Origin: Chrysomallon squamiferum
Taxonomy: Eukaryota; Mollusca; Gastropoda; Neomphalida; Peltospiridae
Direction: 5' to 3'
NCBI GenBank assembly: GCA_012295275.1
Contig: CM022665.1
Coordinates: forward strand, 24,587,946-24,651,945
Length of the DNA stretch: 64,000 nucleotides
Shown: positions 1 to 12,800 of the stretch, one piece after another
Layout: each line of letters begins with the position of its first letter
Position numbering within the stretch: position 1 is the first letter of the stretch
The notes under the pieces: generated by a model
Database searches by the model: none
Told to the model about the DNA's origin: nothing
What the model saw: only the letters and a program-made list of their open reading frames with translations
Translations under genes and position numbers: made by a program

Positions 1-842
1 TCTGCTGAAATTAACATAAAGCTAGCTAAAAGGATTGAGGCTAATTTTGGAAAGGTCTTTGATATATTTTATTGGTTATTTTGAGAAAAGTCTGCAAGTC
101 TGTGGACAAAGGTATGACTCTTTCTTATATTCATAAACTACAGAATTTATTCTAGTAATTTGGGAAGGTTTGATTCTAGTGTATATTGAAAAACAAGTAA
201 CATATGTTAAGCATTTATTTCCATAAGTGGAATAAAATATTAATCAGTAATTAGGCTATTAATAAACATAAAATGGGAAGTACATTAATAAATATTATAT
301 GTGCAGGAATTGCATCACAAATACACATACACTTTCTCATATACACACACAGAATTTCAGTCAGATAGATATATACATATGAAGACTAACACACATATAT
401 ATGACATCATTTTAGGATTAGGAATCCAAACTACATAAGTATATGAATTTAGTATTTTGTATTTTACTCAAGATATTCCATATTTTTTTTTTTTTTGTAT
501 TAAGAAACTGAAAATTGATACTACAACCTAACAATCAATAATCATTTTCACAAGAACTTTGATTATACATTTACAATATATTTATTAACATATCTGAAAG
601 AATTTTTGCTGCATTTTAACAATTTTTCTTGTAAATATAGAATATTTTGCAGTTTATAATATTATTAAAACAACAAGAATTCTTGTACTGACAATAAATA
701 AAATATTTTTTAATTTCTGAATAAATATGACATTGTTTATAACAATATACAGTAATGTTTACAAATGTTAATGTAAGTTAGAACAATGGATGACATTATT
801 GGAAGCTTCTATATATATGTTCAATATACAAATGGAAAAACA

Positions 843-889
<47 letters not shown>

Positions 890-1397
890 AAACCAAACAA
901 TAAAACTAAAAAAAAAAAATTGTATATGGGGGTGGTTATCAAGTGATTCCATACTGTTTTCTGTCGTTATTTTTTTCTTTTCTGAAAGCAGTACTACTGA
1001 CGAATTAGTGTACAGTTAATAATAACCATAAAGAAAATTTAATCAAACGTTTGTTTAATACAGTAACAGCTGGCGGTAAATTCAAAACATTAATACTATC
1101 AGGCAAACAGTCTACTTTCTCCAAATGATATATTGTCGTAATAAAACATCAGTTACTAATAACAGAATACAACGGTAAATCATCAGCGTGCACTCACTAC
1201 ACGTGCATACTTCTTAGAACCGCCGTGATACGTTAAATTGATAATCGAAGTTTTGGTTCACCTTGGCAGTGTAACAGGCAGTGATACACGCGTTCCGATA
1301 CTTTTCCTGTTCGCTCATAAACCAAAAGAAAAATCAATAATGTCTGTAACAGAATAAATACAACAAAGTGTCATACATAATACATCAAATTACTTAC
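1..1397 (-). other. Intron 1 of the ryanodine receptor gene (partial)
   Basis: This AT-rich stretch lies downstream of the RyR exon 1 donor and has no frame resembling RyR exon 2. It contains a perfect (ATT/AAT)n tract at about 841-888 and poly-T runs. CpG dinucleotides are more frequent from about 1150 onward, next to the presumed RyR promoter. Confidence 0.6.
841..888. repeat. (ATT)n microsatellite
   Basis: A perfect ATT trinucleotide tract of about 16 units inside RyR intron 1. Confidence 0.9.
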
Positions 1398-1457
1398 CGT
1401 TCTTAGAAATGAAATATCATCTTGTTCCGACCCTCCACCTTCGGCGGGGTCCGCCAT
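1398..1457 (-). CDS. RyR: Ryanodine receptor, first coding exon (partial gene, continues past left edge)
   Basis: Read on the minus strand, an ATG at 1457 opens 20 codons ending in SEQDDISFLRT, followed by a perfect GTAAGT donor at 1397. Invertebrate ryanodine receptors begin with an acidic, glycine-rich start followed by a QDD(V/I)SFLRT motif, and vertebrate RyR1 and RyR2 begin with a closely similar peptide ending in QFLRT. As I recall, their first exon also ends right after that Thr, which would make this a conserved intron position. The protein is the roughly 5000-residue homotetrameric ER/SR calcium-release channel. This exon gives only the extreme N-terminus, before the first beta-trefoil domain. 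No further RyR exon was found down to position 1, so that stretch is read as intron 1. The gene is divergent from WDR81. The short length limits certainty, but motif, acidity and donor all agree. Confidence 0.88.
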
Positions 1458-2179
1458 GTTTAATGGTTTTCACTTTCAGGAACTGTTGCCTTTGGTTCTA
1501 TCAGATCTGAAAACGAGTTTGTATTTTTCTTTTCTCTTGATCTCGAGGCGATATAGATCGATTGATTCTACAGAGTGTTCCTATTCCCGTACATTCCTTT
1601 TCGAGTTCCACTGTCGTCGAAAGATTTTTACTTGCATTGCTCTGAGTATGGTCACGAGACAGCCGTAACCTGTCTGCTGCAGAGTTGGTTAGCTCGCGTT
1701 GAATGCGTGCGATGCGTAATCGATATCGTGCTTTTGGGGCTTCCTGAAGTTCTTCTTGAGACAGGTGATATCCTATGTGGTTACATAACTTTAGTCATAC
1801 CACATCTACGTTACCACTGGATTGCGTCAATCAATGACATTTAAAGAGAAGTGCACAATGCAATGAATCTGTTCTGTTTATACTGAACATACACACACAG
1901 ACATGCAAAAACTCAAAAGACAAACCTTCCTTCTTGTAATTTGGCTTTCTTCTTCTTCTTTTTTTTTTTTTTTTTCATATTTCGTACGAGTGTACGTATT
2001 TAACTTAAAACGTAATTTCCACATATATTATTTTATGACGTTTGCTGCATATCACACTTTTAAAGAAATTGAATTAACAATTTTATTAGTAATCAGTCAT
2101 AAAAGATCCTAATCAGACAATAAATAAGAATCTCCAATAAAAAAAATTAATAATAATAGCATTGGGTTGTTGTTTTTTT

Positions 2180-2180
<1 letters not shown>

Positions 2181-2246
<66 letters not shown>
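2181..2246. repeat. (CT)33 microsatellite
   Basis: An uninterrupted CT dinucleotide tract of about 66 bp, followed by a short GT-rich stretch, inside the RyR/WDR81 intergenic region. It is a pure polypyrimidine/polypurine mirror sequence. Confidence 0.95.
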
Positions 2247-2247
<1 letters not shown>

Positions 2248-2989
2248 GGTGTGTGTGTGTTTCTGTGTCTGTTCATAGTTAACCAGTTTTATAACTGATA
2301 ACAGCTGTTACGAAATTAACATACACATCAACTAGAAACGATAGTCTGAAAATAAAACGAATTTGCATTTAATTATTCAAGAACTTTCATATTTCCAGTA
2401 CTTTACTGCTAATTAGATATTAAATTTTAGCTGAGCCGTTCTCTGTGTCATGTTTATTTCATTTTGTACTTGAATGTTTTCCAGAGGTTTAGTTATGTCT
2501 GCTGGAGGACAGTGCATGAATCCTATCCCTTATCCTCTGAAACCCGTCTTATTGTTGGAGTTAAAGCAGTGACGTGCAGAAAGGGGACAATGGAAACAAA
2601 GGCCTCAGGCATCAATTGCAGAAGGATCTAGTGAAAGAGTGAGGATACATGTTTTGAAATTTGAAATTAACTGTTAACTTTGTTGTACAATCTGCTCTAC
2701 GAGTACTGTGAATATGGGCCTATGTTTTAATACAGATTACTATTTACTCTTGTATTTTCAATCTGAAAAAGCTGAAATTAACAAAAACATATTTGAGGTC
2801 TTCCATGTCACAAGACTGACTGACTAACTAACTTGGCCTTAATCAACTGATCTAACCATGAAGTAGTTCAAGTATTTTCTGACAGATCTCATTTGGGGCA
2901 CCGAAATTAATTAATGTGGCTGCTCTATATTTAATATGAATTTAAAAAAATAAAAATAAAAAAATAATTATTTCATCTGTTTTTATATT

Positions 2990-3267
2990 TCTCAGTACTG
3001 GACCCTGTATATGAATCTTGGGGACAAACAGTCAAGGAACTGGCCCCGTACATCACTAAACCTTTGCAAGTCAGTGTCTTAAAGCGGGCGTCATCTATCT
3101 TTGAGAGAATGTACAGTAACTTTCAAGGAAATTAGGACTGACATTCCTGATATTTGTGTCATTAGGATAAGAAAAAAAAAAAAATAATAATAATAAGAAG
3201 AAGAAGAAGAAGAAGAAAATAAATAAATAATTTTAAAAATACTTTAATTATTTTTATTATTATTATT

Positions 3268-3298
<31 letters not shown>

Positions 3299-3460
3299 AC
3301 GTATGGCATATGGAGGGACTTCTGTTAAAATTTAGACGATTAAACAACAAGCATAGCAATGGCCAGTAAATCATCTGATTGCAAAACTCAGAAGCTTACA
3401 TGACGTCAAGGCACATATGACGCAATCTCAAGAGCTGGTATTTCAAAATTAAACATTTTT
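2990..3460 (+). pseudogene. Possible degenerate coding remnant, family unknown
   Basis: After a TTTCTCAG acceptor-like site, one frame reads about 45 residues with coding-like composition (LDPVYESWGQTVKELAPYIT, then KPLQVSVLKRASSIFERMYS) before a stop near 3135. About 250 bp further on, past microsatellite DNA, a short open frame LHDVKAHMTQSQELVFQN ends at a stop near 3450. The pieces may be one decayed, interrupted protein-coding insertion. I do not recognise the family. It is not part of WDR81, whose first exon begins cleanly at 3824. Confidence 0.25.
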
Positions 3461-3582
3461 AATACCTGTAGCCAATGTAGGTAAGGAAAGGAATATTGAA
3501 AATTAATCAAAATCGTTTCATTTAAACTAAAATATGATGTTAAGGCTTACAATACATTTTCCTCACTAATGCCTAACCAATG

Positions 3583-3584
<2 letters not shown>

Positions 3585-3646
<62 letters not shown>
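3585..3646. repeat. (AG)31 microsatellite
   Basis: A perfect AG tract of about 62 bp ending roughly 180 bp upstream of the WDR81 start codon, so it lies in the promoter or 5' UTR interval. Confidence 0.95.
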
Positions 3647-3652
<6 letters not shown>

Positions 3653-3823
3653 GTTTATTTTCAGAGTGAACTGAAGGCGATGATCAAGAGTTATCTACTC
3701 TTGTCTGAAATCTTGTCGAAAGTTTTCCCACCCACTATAAACATGTTCGAATTCACAAATTTGTCATTGTTTCGACGTAACTGTTTTCAACTTTGAATCT
3801 AAATCCAAGATAGACATATTGAG

Positions 3824-6800
3824 ATGATGGATTTACTTTCTTTAGTTTCCGAAAATCTATGTATCCCTCGACATCAGTGCAATTTTCTGTCACCAGACCG
3901 AGTCGTCTGCATTGTAAGTTCGTGACTTTTCCCGGAAAATTTGTTTTATTATATCGTATTGCTTTTCCATTTGCACAAAGAGATGCGATTAATAAATTTT
4001 TAACATTTAAAATTAATAAATAAAACAGCCACTGCACATAGACAAAGGTTTATTTCATGTTGCTCCTATTAAACTGCTATTTCACTTTAGTTGTATGGTT
4101 TATAAAATATTAAATCAAAAGGTTCGTATGTATTTTGAAAACATTAATATTATTTTCACTGCTATTAATGTGTGGGGTTTTTTTGTAAATGAATATACTC
4201 ATTTACTGTGTTATTGATCATTTCTTAAGCCAATAAATATAAGCCAATAAATATAAGCCAGCTTCAGTGAAAGCAAACCACTATGTATTATGTTTTATTG
4301 TGTATCAGCATAATCTGTATAAATTAATTAGCAAGCGTCAAAACCTTTAAATGAATTCTCTTTATTATATTCATTATGCTTCCAAATTACACAAATACAT
4401 TATAATACAGAGTAGTATACTTTAAAACTAATGTATATTATTAAAGTAACATAGATAAGAAAAAGTAATATTATTAATGACTCTTTTTTTTCTTTTTGTT
4501 AAATATTAATGATTTTAATAACTATTTGTTAAAAGTTTATAATATTTAACTGAAATAATGGTTTTCATTATCCTCTGTAAATTATAAGAGGATGGTTAAT
4601 AATGGAATCACAATGCATTCTTGTACAGTTAATAATGCCATATGTTACATATTTAAGACTACTAATCTGTTCATGAATACAGTGAAAGATGTTATATTTT
4701 ATATTATATATACATCAACCCACAGAAAGTTGAGCACATACCCTTACTTTTAATAAACTGTGTATATCATTAGTGGTATATATTAGCTTAAATGGGAAAT
4801 CGATAATCATGAATAGTATACTCTGGTTTACGAGTAAAGTTAATGAATTTTTTAAAATATGTAGTTATGAGACTTCTGTATAGAGCTGTATTGTTAATGA
4901 ATATTGAAATAATAATTATTTTGCATTTCTTAAAAGCAGAATCTAATTGAGCTTCCTTTTAACAGTTATTTTTATCTGATGTTATCTGCTCTTACCAGAT
5001 AACCACATGATAAAAATGATAACCTTCAGTCCATTGCATAGATGATGTAGAAACTGAACCTTTAAACTTTTTTTTATCTTTTTTTAAAATTCTTCACTGA
5101 GTAAAACTAAAGTAAAAGAAGTAATAATTAATGAATATTTATTTACAGGTTTCACAAGACTGGTGGAAACAATGTTGTCAGGGAAAGGTAAAGCTACTCC
5201 AGGCTCTGGATGTTATACAACAAACTCAGGCTGAGCAGTTATTGGCTGGCACCTGTCTGACAGTGCCTGAACAGTGGAAGAAAATTAGTGTTAAAATTGT
5301 GCCAAAGATCACAGAAAAAGTGCAGAGGTAAAATAAATAGCAGTAATTGATAAATATCCCACTCCCCCATTTTAGAACATTTTTGTTTTATTTTCTGTTT
5401 TAAATTTCCCACGTAGTCACACAGGCACTCAAACAGACATGCTCTTGTTTCTGTACATAAACATTTATTTAATATCAGTTTTTATTAAAAATGATTGATT
5501 GGCCCTCCATTTTCAGAAATAGTTTCTGGAACATTAAAAATGTATGAGAATGTAAAAAAAGAAAAAAGAACATGTAATGAATAATATAATTGTATATTTA
5601 TTTTAGTTTACGTGATGGGCCCCTTTACCCTACTGAATGTGCTAGAAGTCTGATTGAATACTTGGCTACAACATCACAAGAAAATTTTCGCAACCAGTGG
5701 CATGCAGCATATAGAAAATTTAAGAAAGATCATGTGCCAACTGAACTACATTGTGGAGAGGAGGTAGCCAACATATTTTAATTATATTTCTCATTTATTA
5801 ATATTCTAATATATTTTTTTTATTACTGTCATGTTTTAGCTAATGTATTTTAAAATGTCTTTTTAAACGGTAAAGAATACCTTTTATTTGTGTCAGATGC
5901 TGTTTTATAATTATTGATATGGTGTGATTCAGTTAATCAATGTGCTAAACAAACAAAAATTGTATCGTTATAGTACAAAAATAAAATCTTTTCTAATCTG
6001 TTTATAAGTGGATGTTTCTTGATGCATGGGAGATGATTCAATGTGGTTTTAAGAAATTTGGAAGTGTTTATTCCAAATTAATAAATGAGTTCTTCTGTTC
6101 CAAAAAGTGATTTGACATAGTTAAATTTAAAAATAAGATTAAAAAGCAATGGATATTATACACAGTTCATGTTGTTATTGTTTGTGTTTTTCAGCATTTT
6201 GTGGTCTTTAAGAAATATATGTGGAGAATGTTACCTGATGTCTACATCAATTTGGATGATGCTGCTTCATCAGCTGTGTTGAATGACAACAAAAAGGTTA
6301 ATAAATGTGGGTGGTATAACGTCGTTCCAACCAAAGCTTTTGTTGAGTCTTCTAGTCATTACTTTTTAATACAGCCTAGTCTTTCATACAGTCTCAGTGA
6401 CATTGTATCATTTAGCCCAGCAATACTGAACTCATCAAATGCTCACACACTGTTTATATTGTATCAGATTCTTCAGGCAATGAAAACATTTCACGAAAAT
6501 GGTTTGTCTATTGGAAATATAACTATGCACAATGTAATGCTGGACAAGAATTTGTGGGCGTATGTCAGTGTACCTCACCTGCACAGTGTAATGCTTAGTG
6601 AACAGAAAATTAATTCTGATCAAAAAACTCTGATAGCAGATTCTAAACTGATTAAGCCAGCCAAACAGATTTGTAAATCAGAAACATCAAAAAAGAATGT
6701 GTTACTGACATCATCTCCATCAGGTAACCATTCCAATTCTCAGGGATCAAACCATGATGCAAAAAAAGATTTCACTAAAAAGAACAATATATTTTTATCC

Positions 6801-9800
6801 CGAGTTCTGAGACATGATTCAGGGGGTCCTGAATTACTTACAGAAGGTGAACAGTGTTTGCGGAATGCACAGGAGTTTCTTAACAAATGTCATTATCAGC
6901 AGTTTGAAGTGCATGATCTTGCTGATGTTGTGAAAAACTGGGTCAACAGACAAATCAGCAATTTCAAATACCTAATGATTCTGAACCATTTGGCAGGACG
7001 AAAAATGGGTGACCCAAACAATCATCCAGTTTTACCATGGATAATGGACTTCACCTCTCCAGATGGCAATTTCCGAGATCTCACAATGTCCAAGTTCCGA
7101 CTGAACAAAGGAGATGGACAGCTAGACTTGACTTTTAGTACGATGTCTTTGCTGGGTGATGACGGAACTGACATTCCTCATCATGTCTCAGATGTTCTGT
7201 CAGACATCACCTACTATGTCTACAAAGCCAGACGGACTCCCAAATCAGTTTTGTGTTCCCACGTTAGAACCAACTGGGTTCCACATGAGTATCCCAGCAG
7301 TATTGTGAGACTTCAGGAATGGACACCAGATGAGTGCATTCCAGAGTTTTTCACTGACCCCAATATCTTTGTCTCTGTCCATGATGATCTGCCTGACTTA
7401 GAAATCCCTGGCTGGTGCAGCTCAACACAGGAGTTCATCATAAAACATATCTCTCTGTTGGAGAGTGAGAAGATCTCTGAATCACTGCATCACTGGATTG
7501 ATCTCACTTTTGGATACAAGGTATTGTGTTTTTTGAGATATTAAATATGTCATCTATTATTTTTGTTTGTTACATTTGTTAGATAAGATGAAATGTACCA
7601 AAAATTATTTTAATATATATATCCTTTAGTTAATGAATGAAGTATAGTTTAATTCACCTTTTTGAATAAAATTAATTATTTTAGCTGTAAATAGAATCAA
7701 TTATTTGCAGTCATTGGTATTAACAAATATACATTGGCTCAACTAGAAAATAGTTATGATTTTTGTTTTACTCTTTGTATTTCTATAGCTAACTGGTAAT
7801 GCTGCTGTCAAATCAAAGAATGTTTACCTCCAGCTTGTAGACCAACACAAAACCATGACACGACATGGGGTTGTTCAGCTGTTCTCACAGCCTCACCCCC
7901 ATAGACTGCCACTAACATCTTTCTGTCACCCACACCCACCAAAAGTAACAAGGGAAATTCTCAGTTCACAGGTTTGTTTTGAAATTATTATTAAATACAA
8001 AGGAATAATTTACTGTTAATGGGTTGTTCTGGGGATTTGGTCTCAGTCTTTATAAATTATAACCATTTGATACACCCTATCCAAAAACAAAATAACTATT
8101 TTATTTGTCTTCATAAATGTAAGCATTGTTTGTTGTTTTTTGTTGTTGTTTTTTAAGGGGGTTTGGTGTATTTTGTTGGATTAATCTCACTATGATTTTC
8201 TGTTCTTTACATCTTTATTGTTTTTAGAATGATAACATCCTTATGAAAATGCTTTCATGTATGTGTTCTTATGTCTATGGTATTATATTTTCTAACTTCA
8301 GTTGACAGGGATTGGAATTTCAATGGAAGATGCTGAAGCTAAATCAACTGAGTTAAGGTAAATCATTTTAAATCTGGGAAACATTTGTTTTTATTTTATT
8401 TTATTATTATTCTAGTAGTGAACAGCCATGATGTTGATGGAAGAGCTGCATATGACCAAAAGTTTGAAAGAGGAGCAGTAAATATTTTGATATTATTAAA
8501 TCAAATATCATTCAAATTTTCTTTTATTATTATTACAGATTTTTGTTGTTGTTGTTATGTTTTGTTATTTTTTTTTTTTATACCACTAAGCCTGTATTTA
8601 TTTGTTTTATGCAGTTTAGGTATTTATGGAAACTGAAGAAATATTAAATAAATAACTTGATATTATTAAACTTAAACAACATTAATAGTAGAAGAAAATT
8701 GTTAATTAGTAAATGTAACATAACTAACATTTGGACATTCATTTTTCATTCTCTTTCTCTCTCTCTCTTTTTTTATTCTTAATTATCATGTGAAACAAAA
8801 CATTTTATTCTGATGTTTGTTGACAATTACTTCATTACTACTACTTTGATCCTCAGACTCCCTCTTGAATAGGTTTGTAAATTTAAATCTTTACTGTAAT
8901 TATGTACAGTTATTTATCATGTCAATCTCAATTAATTTAATTTGTATGCAAGTTTAAAAAAACGTTGTTTATTATCATTAAAAAATTGCAGTAAGCCTCA
9001 CAGAGAAATAAGTAAGGCCTATTAATGATCTTTGCAGCAGTTTCTTTGTGGTTGAAATCAGTGAAACTCAAAACATCAGCAGCATTAGGTTCAGCATTTT
9101 ATTTTTGTTTGTGATTTATTTATTCAGTCCCTTGTGTTTATAAAGCTATACATAACAGATGTAGAATAACAATGAAAGTTTGTTTTTCCCCAGTGATTTA
9201 TTAATAAATATAATTTGACAGAAATAATGGAGGTCCACTGGGCGATCTCAAAATATGATCACTGAACAAAATGAAAGGAGGCAAAATGTACCAAAACTTC
9301 CAAGTGATATACTTTAAAAAAATAAAAAAATAAAGGTTCAACACAAAAGGATGATTATTTTGCCCATGTCATTGTCTTGCATGAACCGTATTTATATTCA
9401 CTGTAATTATACATAGATAAAAACTGTTAGTTTCCTTTTCATCACACATTATTAATAAACCTTGCTATCACAGGTCTAATCAAATTTTTGAATATGTTTT
9501 AGTTTTCTTGGCAGTTTTGAGCCATTGGATCAGACAAGACCAGACAATGCAACCATTCACCTTCCTAAAAGTTTTCAACCAACAGCTGAACTTGAACACT
9601 GTGAAGCACAGAATAATTTTTTGACAAGAAGTATGTTAGCAAATGTTGAGCCAGCTAAAAAGGTATAAATATGTGTGCATCTTATGTGTGTGGCTTTTGA
9701 AAATTTTGTTTCCAGTTGTTAAAATATTTAAATCAAATGTTAAACTAGGCAGATATTTGTGACATCTGAAGTATCAATTAATTTGAATAAAGAAGAACAA

Positions 9801-12800
9801 GAACAGTAAATAAGAAAGAAAAATTACATTTTATAAAAGTAGAATACAAAACTAAAATAAATCAAAACTTTATTTACAGTTTGTTTTCTAGAAATGAATA
9901 GAAAATAGTTAATTAAAAAACTGAAGTTTCTTTACATTTTTATTTTCAATTTTTAATTTTTTTTTTGTTGTATAAGCTTTTCATTTAAAAAAATATATTT
10001 ACAATATTTAATTTTTAAATTGTATAAAAAAAATAATAAATAGTACTATCGTAACTATGTGTCATTATCATGAAATTACTATTTTATTAATATCAGGCAG
10101 ATGCAATTGTACCTGAACACACCTGTATTGTCACAGAAGATGTGCTTAGATTTGCTTGTCTTATGTGTGAGATGTTTCTGGCACCCAAGCTAATGATGCA
10201 GGATTCCACACCATCTCTGGCTTCCAGATACCAAAATATCAAACGCTTGTCTTCTGCAGACTTCATGGAACTACCAAGGTAAGAAGTTTCTTTATCAACA
10301 CACTTGAGTTACCAAAACTATTTTCTTTTATATAAATTTTTGCAATCCAGTTACTATATTTCAGAACCACCAAGTTTTTAATTTGAAAATCTGACGTGTT
10401 TTTGTTTTTTTCATTTTAATATATATTTTTTTAATAATCGTGAATTATATTTAAAGACTATTATTTTCTGTATAAGTAAACCTCTTTTTTTTAATGAATC
10501 TAAATTTATTATCAAATTAACATTTATTTATTAGTTTCAAATCAAAGGTGAATGTCATGTCCTTAGGCATTTCTTAAAATATTAACCACTAAACTGTTTA
10601 TTTGTATTTTTTTCAGACCTCTTCAAAAAGCTGCATCTTTCCTTATACATACAGTGGAAATAAATTGTGATGGAGCAAATGGGACACCCATCTTTAGTTA
10701 TCCTTCTATAACAACACTTGGATTACCCCCACCAACTCCCACACAGCTCCTTCAGTTGTACTCAGGAATATTTCCCTTTCCAGGATATTTCATTGACCTT
10801 CATGCTTGTATTTGTGAGTTGAAGAGCAAGGATTTTGAAGTGGAATATATTCAGAACAGTAACAAATCTGTGACAGAAATGACCAACTTGATCAAACAGA
10901 CTGAACGACAGAAAGTTCCACTAATAGAACGCTTTCTTACACGGTATCAAGGAAAACTTGATTCTGAGGGTCTGCATTTGGTTTTGCCATATATAGAAGA
11001 TCTCTACAACAATGAAAACACAACAGTGCAAGCTGCATGGTCACTTTTTGGTATTGTCAGTCGTGAACTTGGTTTCAAGGAAACCACTTCCAAATTTATG
11101 CCATATTTGATCAAACTATTTGCTGGAGAACATCTGACAGCCAAACATGCCAAACTATACAGCAGGACCTTCCTTATGCAACTTATAATCAGGCTTGGAC
11201 TTGAGACGTTCCTGTTGAACTTTTCCACTCTTTTAGTTGAAGCAGTGTCTGGTTACAAGGACTTTTCTTTACCTAGCAAATATTATCAAGAAGAGTTGTT
11301 GGAAGAGATTCAAGGAGAGGCAGAATTATCAGAACAAACAGAATTCTGGTCCAAGGATACTACTGAGTTTCCTGAGAATTCAGAGATTTGGTCAAAAACA
11401 AACCAGGACAATTTATCCAGTGATCATGTTGTCAGTGATGAGCCTGAAACAGATAACATAGGTGCAGAAGCTTTGACTGAGAATAATTCTTATTCTTGGG
11501 ACACTGCTCAAGAAGACAATACAGAAAATACTGCAGCGGATGTGGATGAGATTGAAGAAGAATTTCCAGACAGCATTCTACTGAATGATGATGGTCTTAC
11601 TCAGGATCATCTGCTACCTGGGGATGTGCGAAGTTTAGGCCAGAGTTCCAATGTCAGTGATGAGAGTTGTGAAAGACATTCACTTCAAGGTGATTCTGAC
11701 ACTGAGCCAATGGTTACGGCATCTGACAGAGTGTCCATTCACAGCATATCAAATATTATTGGGAGCTCAAGAATTCGATCAGTTTCTGCTGGAGAAAGTG
11801 AAACAGGATCTGCAGGTGAACCTTCAACAGCAGAATGTTCAGTATTTGATGATTCCAGTCCCAATCCTGATACATCAACCCTGTCAGGAAAACTGGATCC
11901 AAAATCATTAAAACACGATACAAATGAATCTAGTAATATATCTCCTTCAAATTCTTCACCAGTGTCCTCAAAGTGTCCTGATCTCAGTGACAAAGCAGTT
12001 ACATCAGTTGACATGACAAGTCACATGGTTCGAAGTGAGACTGATGATCTAATCATGTTGAACCTCTCCACCTCCAGTCCTGCTGATATCCTCAATATAC
12101 GAGACATTGCTTCTGAAAGTGTCAAATGGTTATGTTGCAAACTGGGCCCTGTTCTGACTGCCAAGTATTTCTCAAAGAATTTAATTAGAATGTTAGCTTT
12201 ATGTTATTTTGGAAATGAACAGTTGGAAGTCCTTCAGATTTCAGGTATTTGTTGACATAAATTTGTTTTTGTTTTTCTATTAAAAGATCTTTTTACTTCT
12301 TTTTATAAATAAAATGATATTAAAGCAGCTTAAAATACAGTGAAATTATCTTCGCAATTTTAAGCAAATGGTTTCGTGCAAAATAGCTTATTTTTTTAAG
12401 TATTAATTGTTAAATCATTATATATAACCAGTAGAATATATTTCTGAAACTTTATAAATGTGATTTTAGTTTAAAAATAATGTTAATTCACCTGCAGATG
12501 ACAAAACATTTATAACTTACTGAAACAATGATATTTTCTAATGTATAAGATTTTAAAATGTTTATTTTATTTTGTATTTTTAGAAAATGATTGTTTAAAA
12601 TCTTCAAAACTTGTGGTTGGAGATCAGAATGCAGAGAAAATTTTGGAGTGTTTGGGACATGTTGCCTTGTTGTATGGAGAACAAGTGATTTTATTACAGT
12701 ATCTGCAGTGCATTGTAGATATGGTAAGAAGTTATTTATTAGTATTTTAACTATTATTTTCACTCCTCAATATTATCCATTTTTAAAAATTAAATTACAT

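Larger units (their letters stand above)
1458..3823. promoter_or_regulatory. Divergent RyR / WDR81 intergenic region (5' UTRs and promoters)
   Basis: The 2.4 kb between the two start codons is head-to-head, so it must hold the RyR 5' UTR (minus strand, just above 1457) and the WDR81 5' UTR (plus strand, ending at 3823). The first 250 bp next to RyR are less AT-rich and CpG-containing. Two long perfect dinucleotide tracts (2181-2246 and 3585-3646) and a weak coding-like remnant (about 2990-3460) also lie here. No TATA box or initiator can be defended by eye. Confidence 0.5.

Noticed and set aside
3569-3796. Arg/Glu repeat frame on the plus strand
   Set aside because: It is a translation of the (AG)n microsatellite.
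3753-4037. 94-codon open frame on the minus strand with plausible composition
   Set aside because: It is antisense to WDR81 exon 1, whose plus-strand reading matches the human N-terminus and splices in phase.
11237-11911. Overlapping open frames in other frames of WDR81 exon 9
   Set aside because: They are shadows of the long conserved coding exon.
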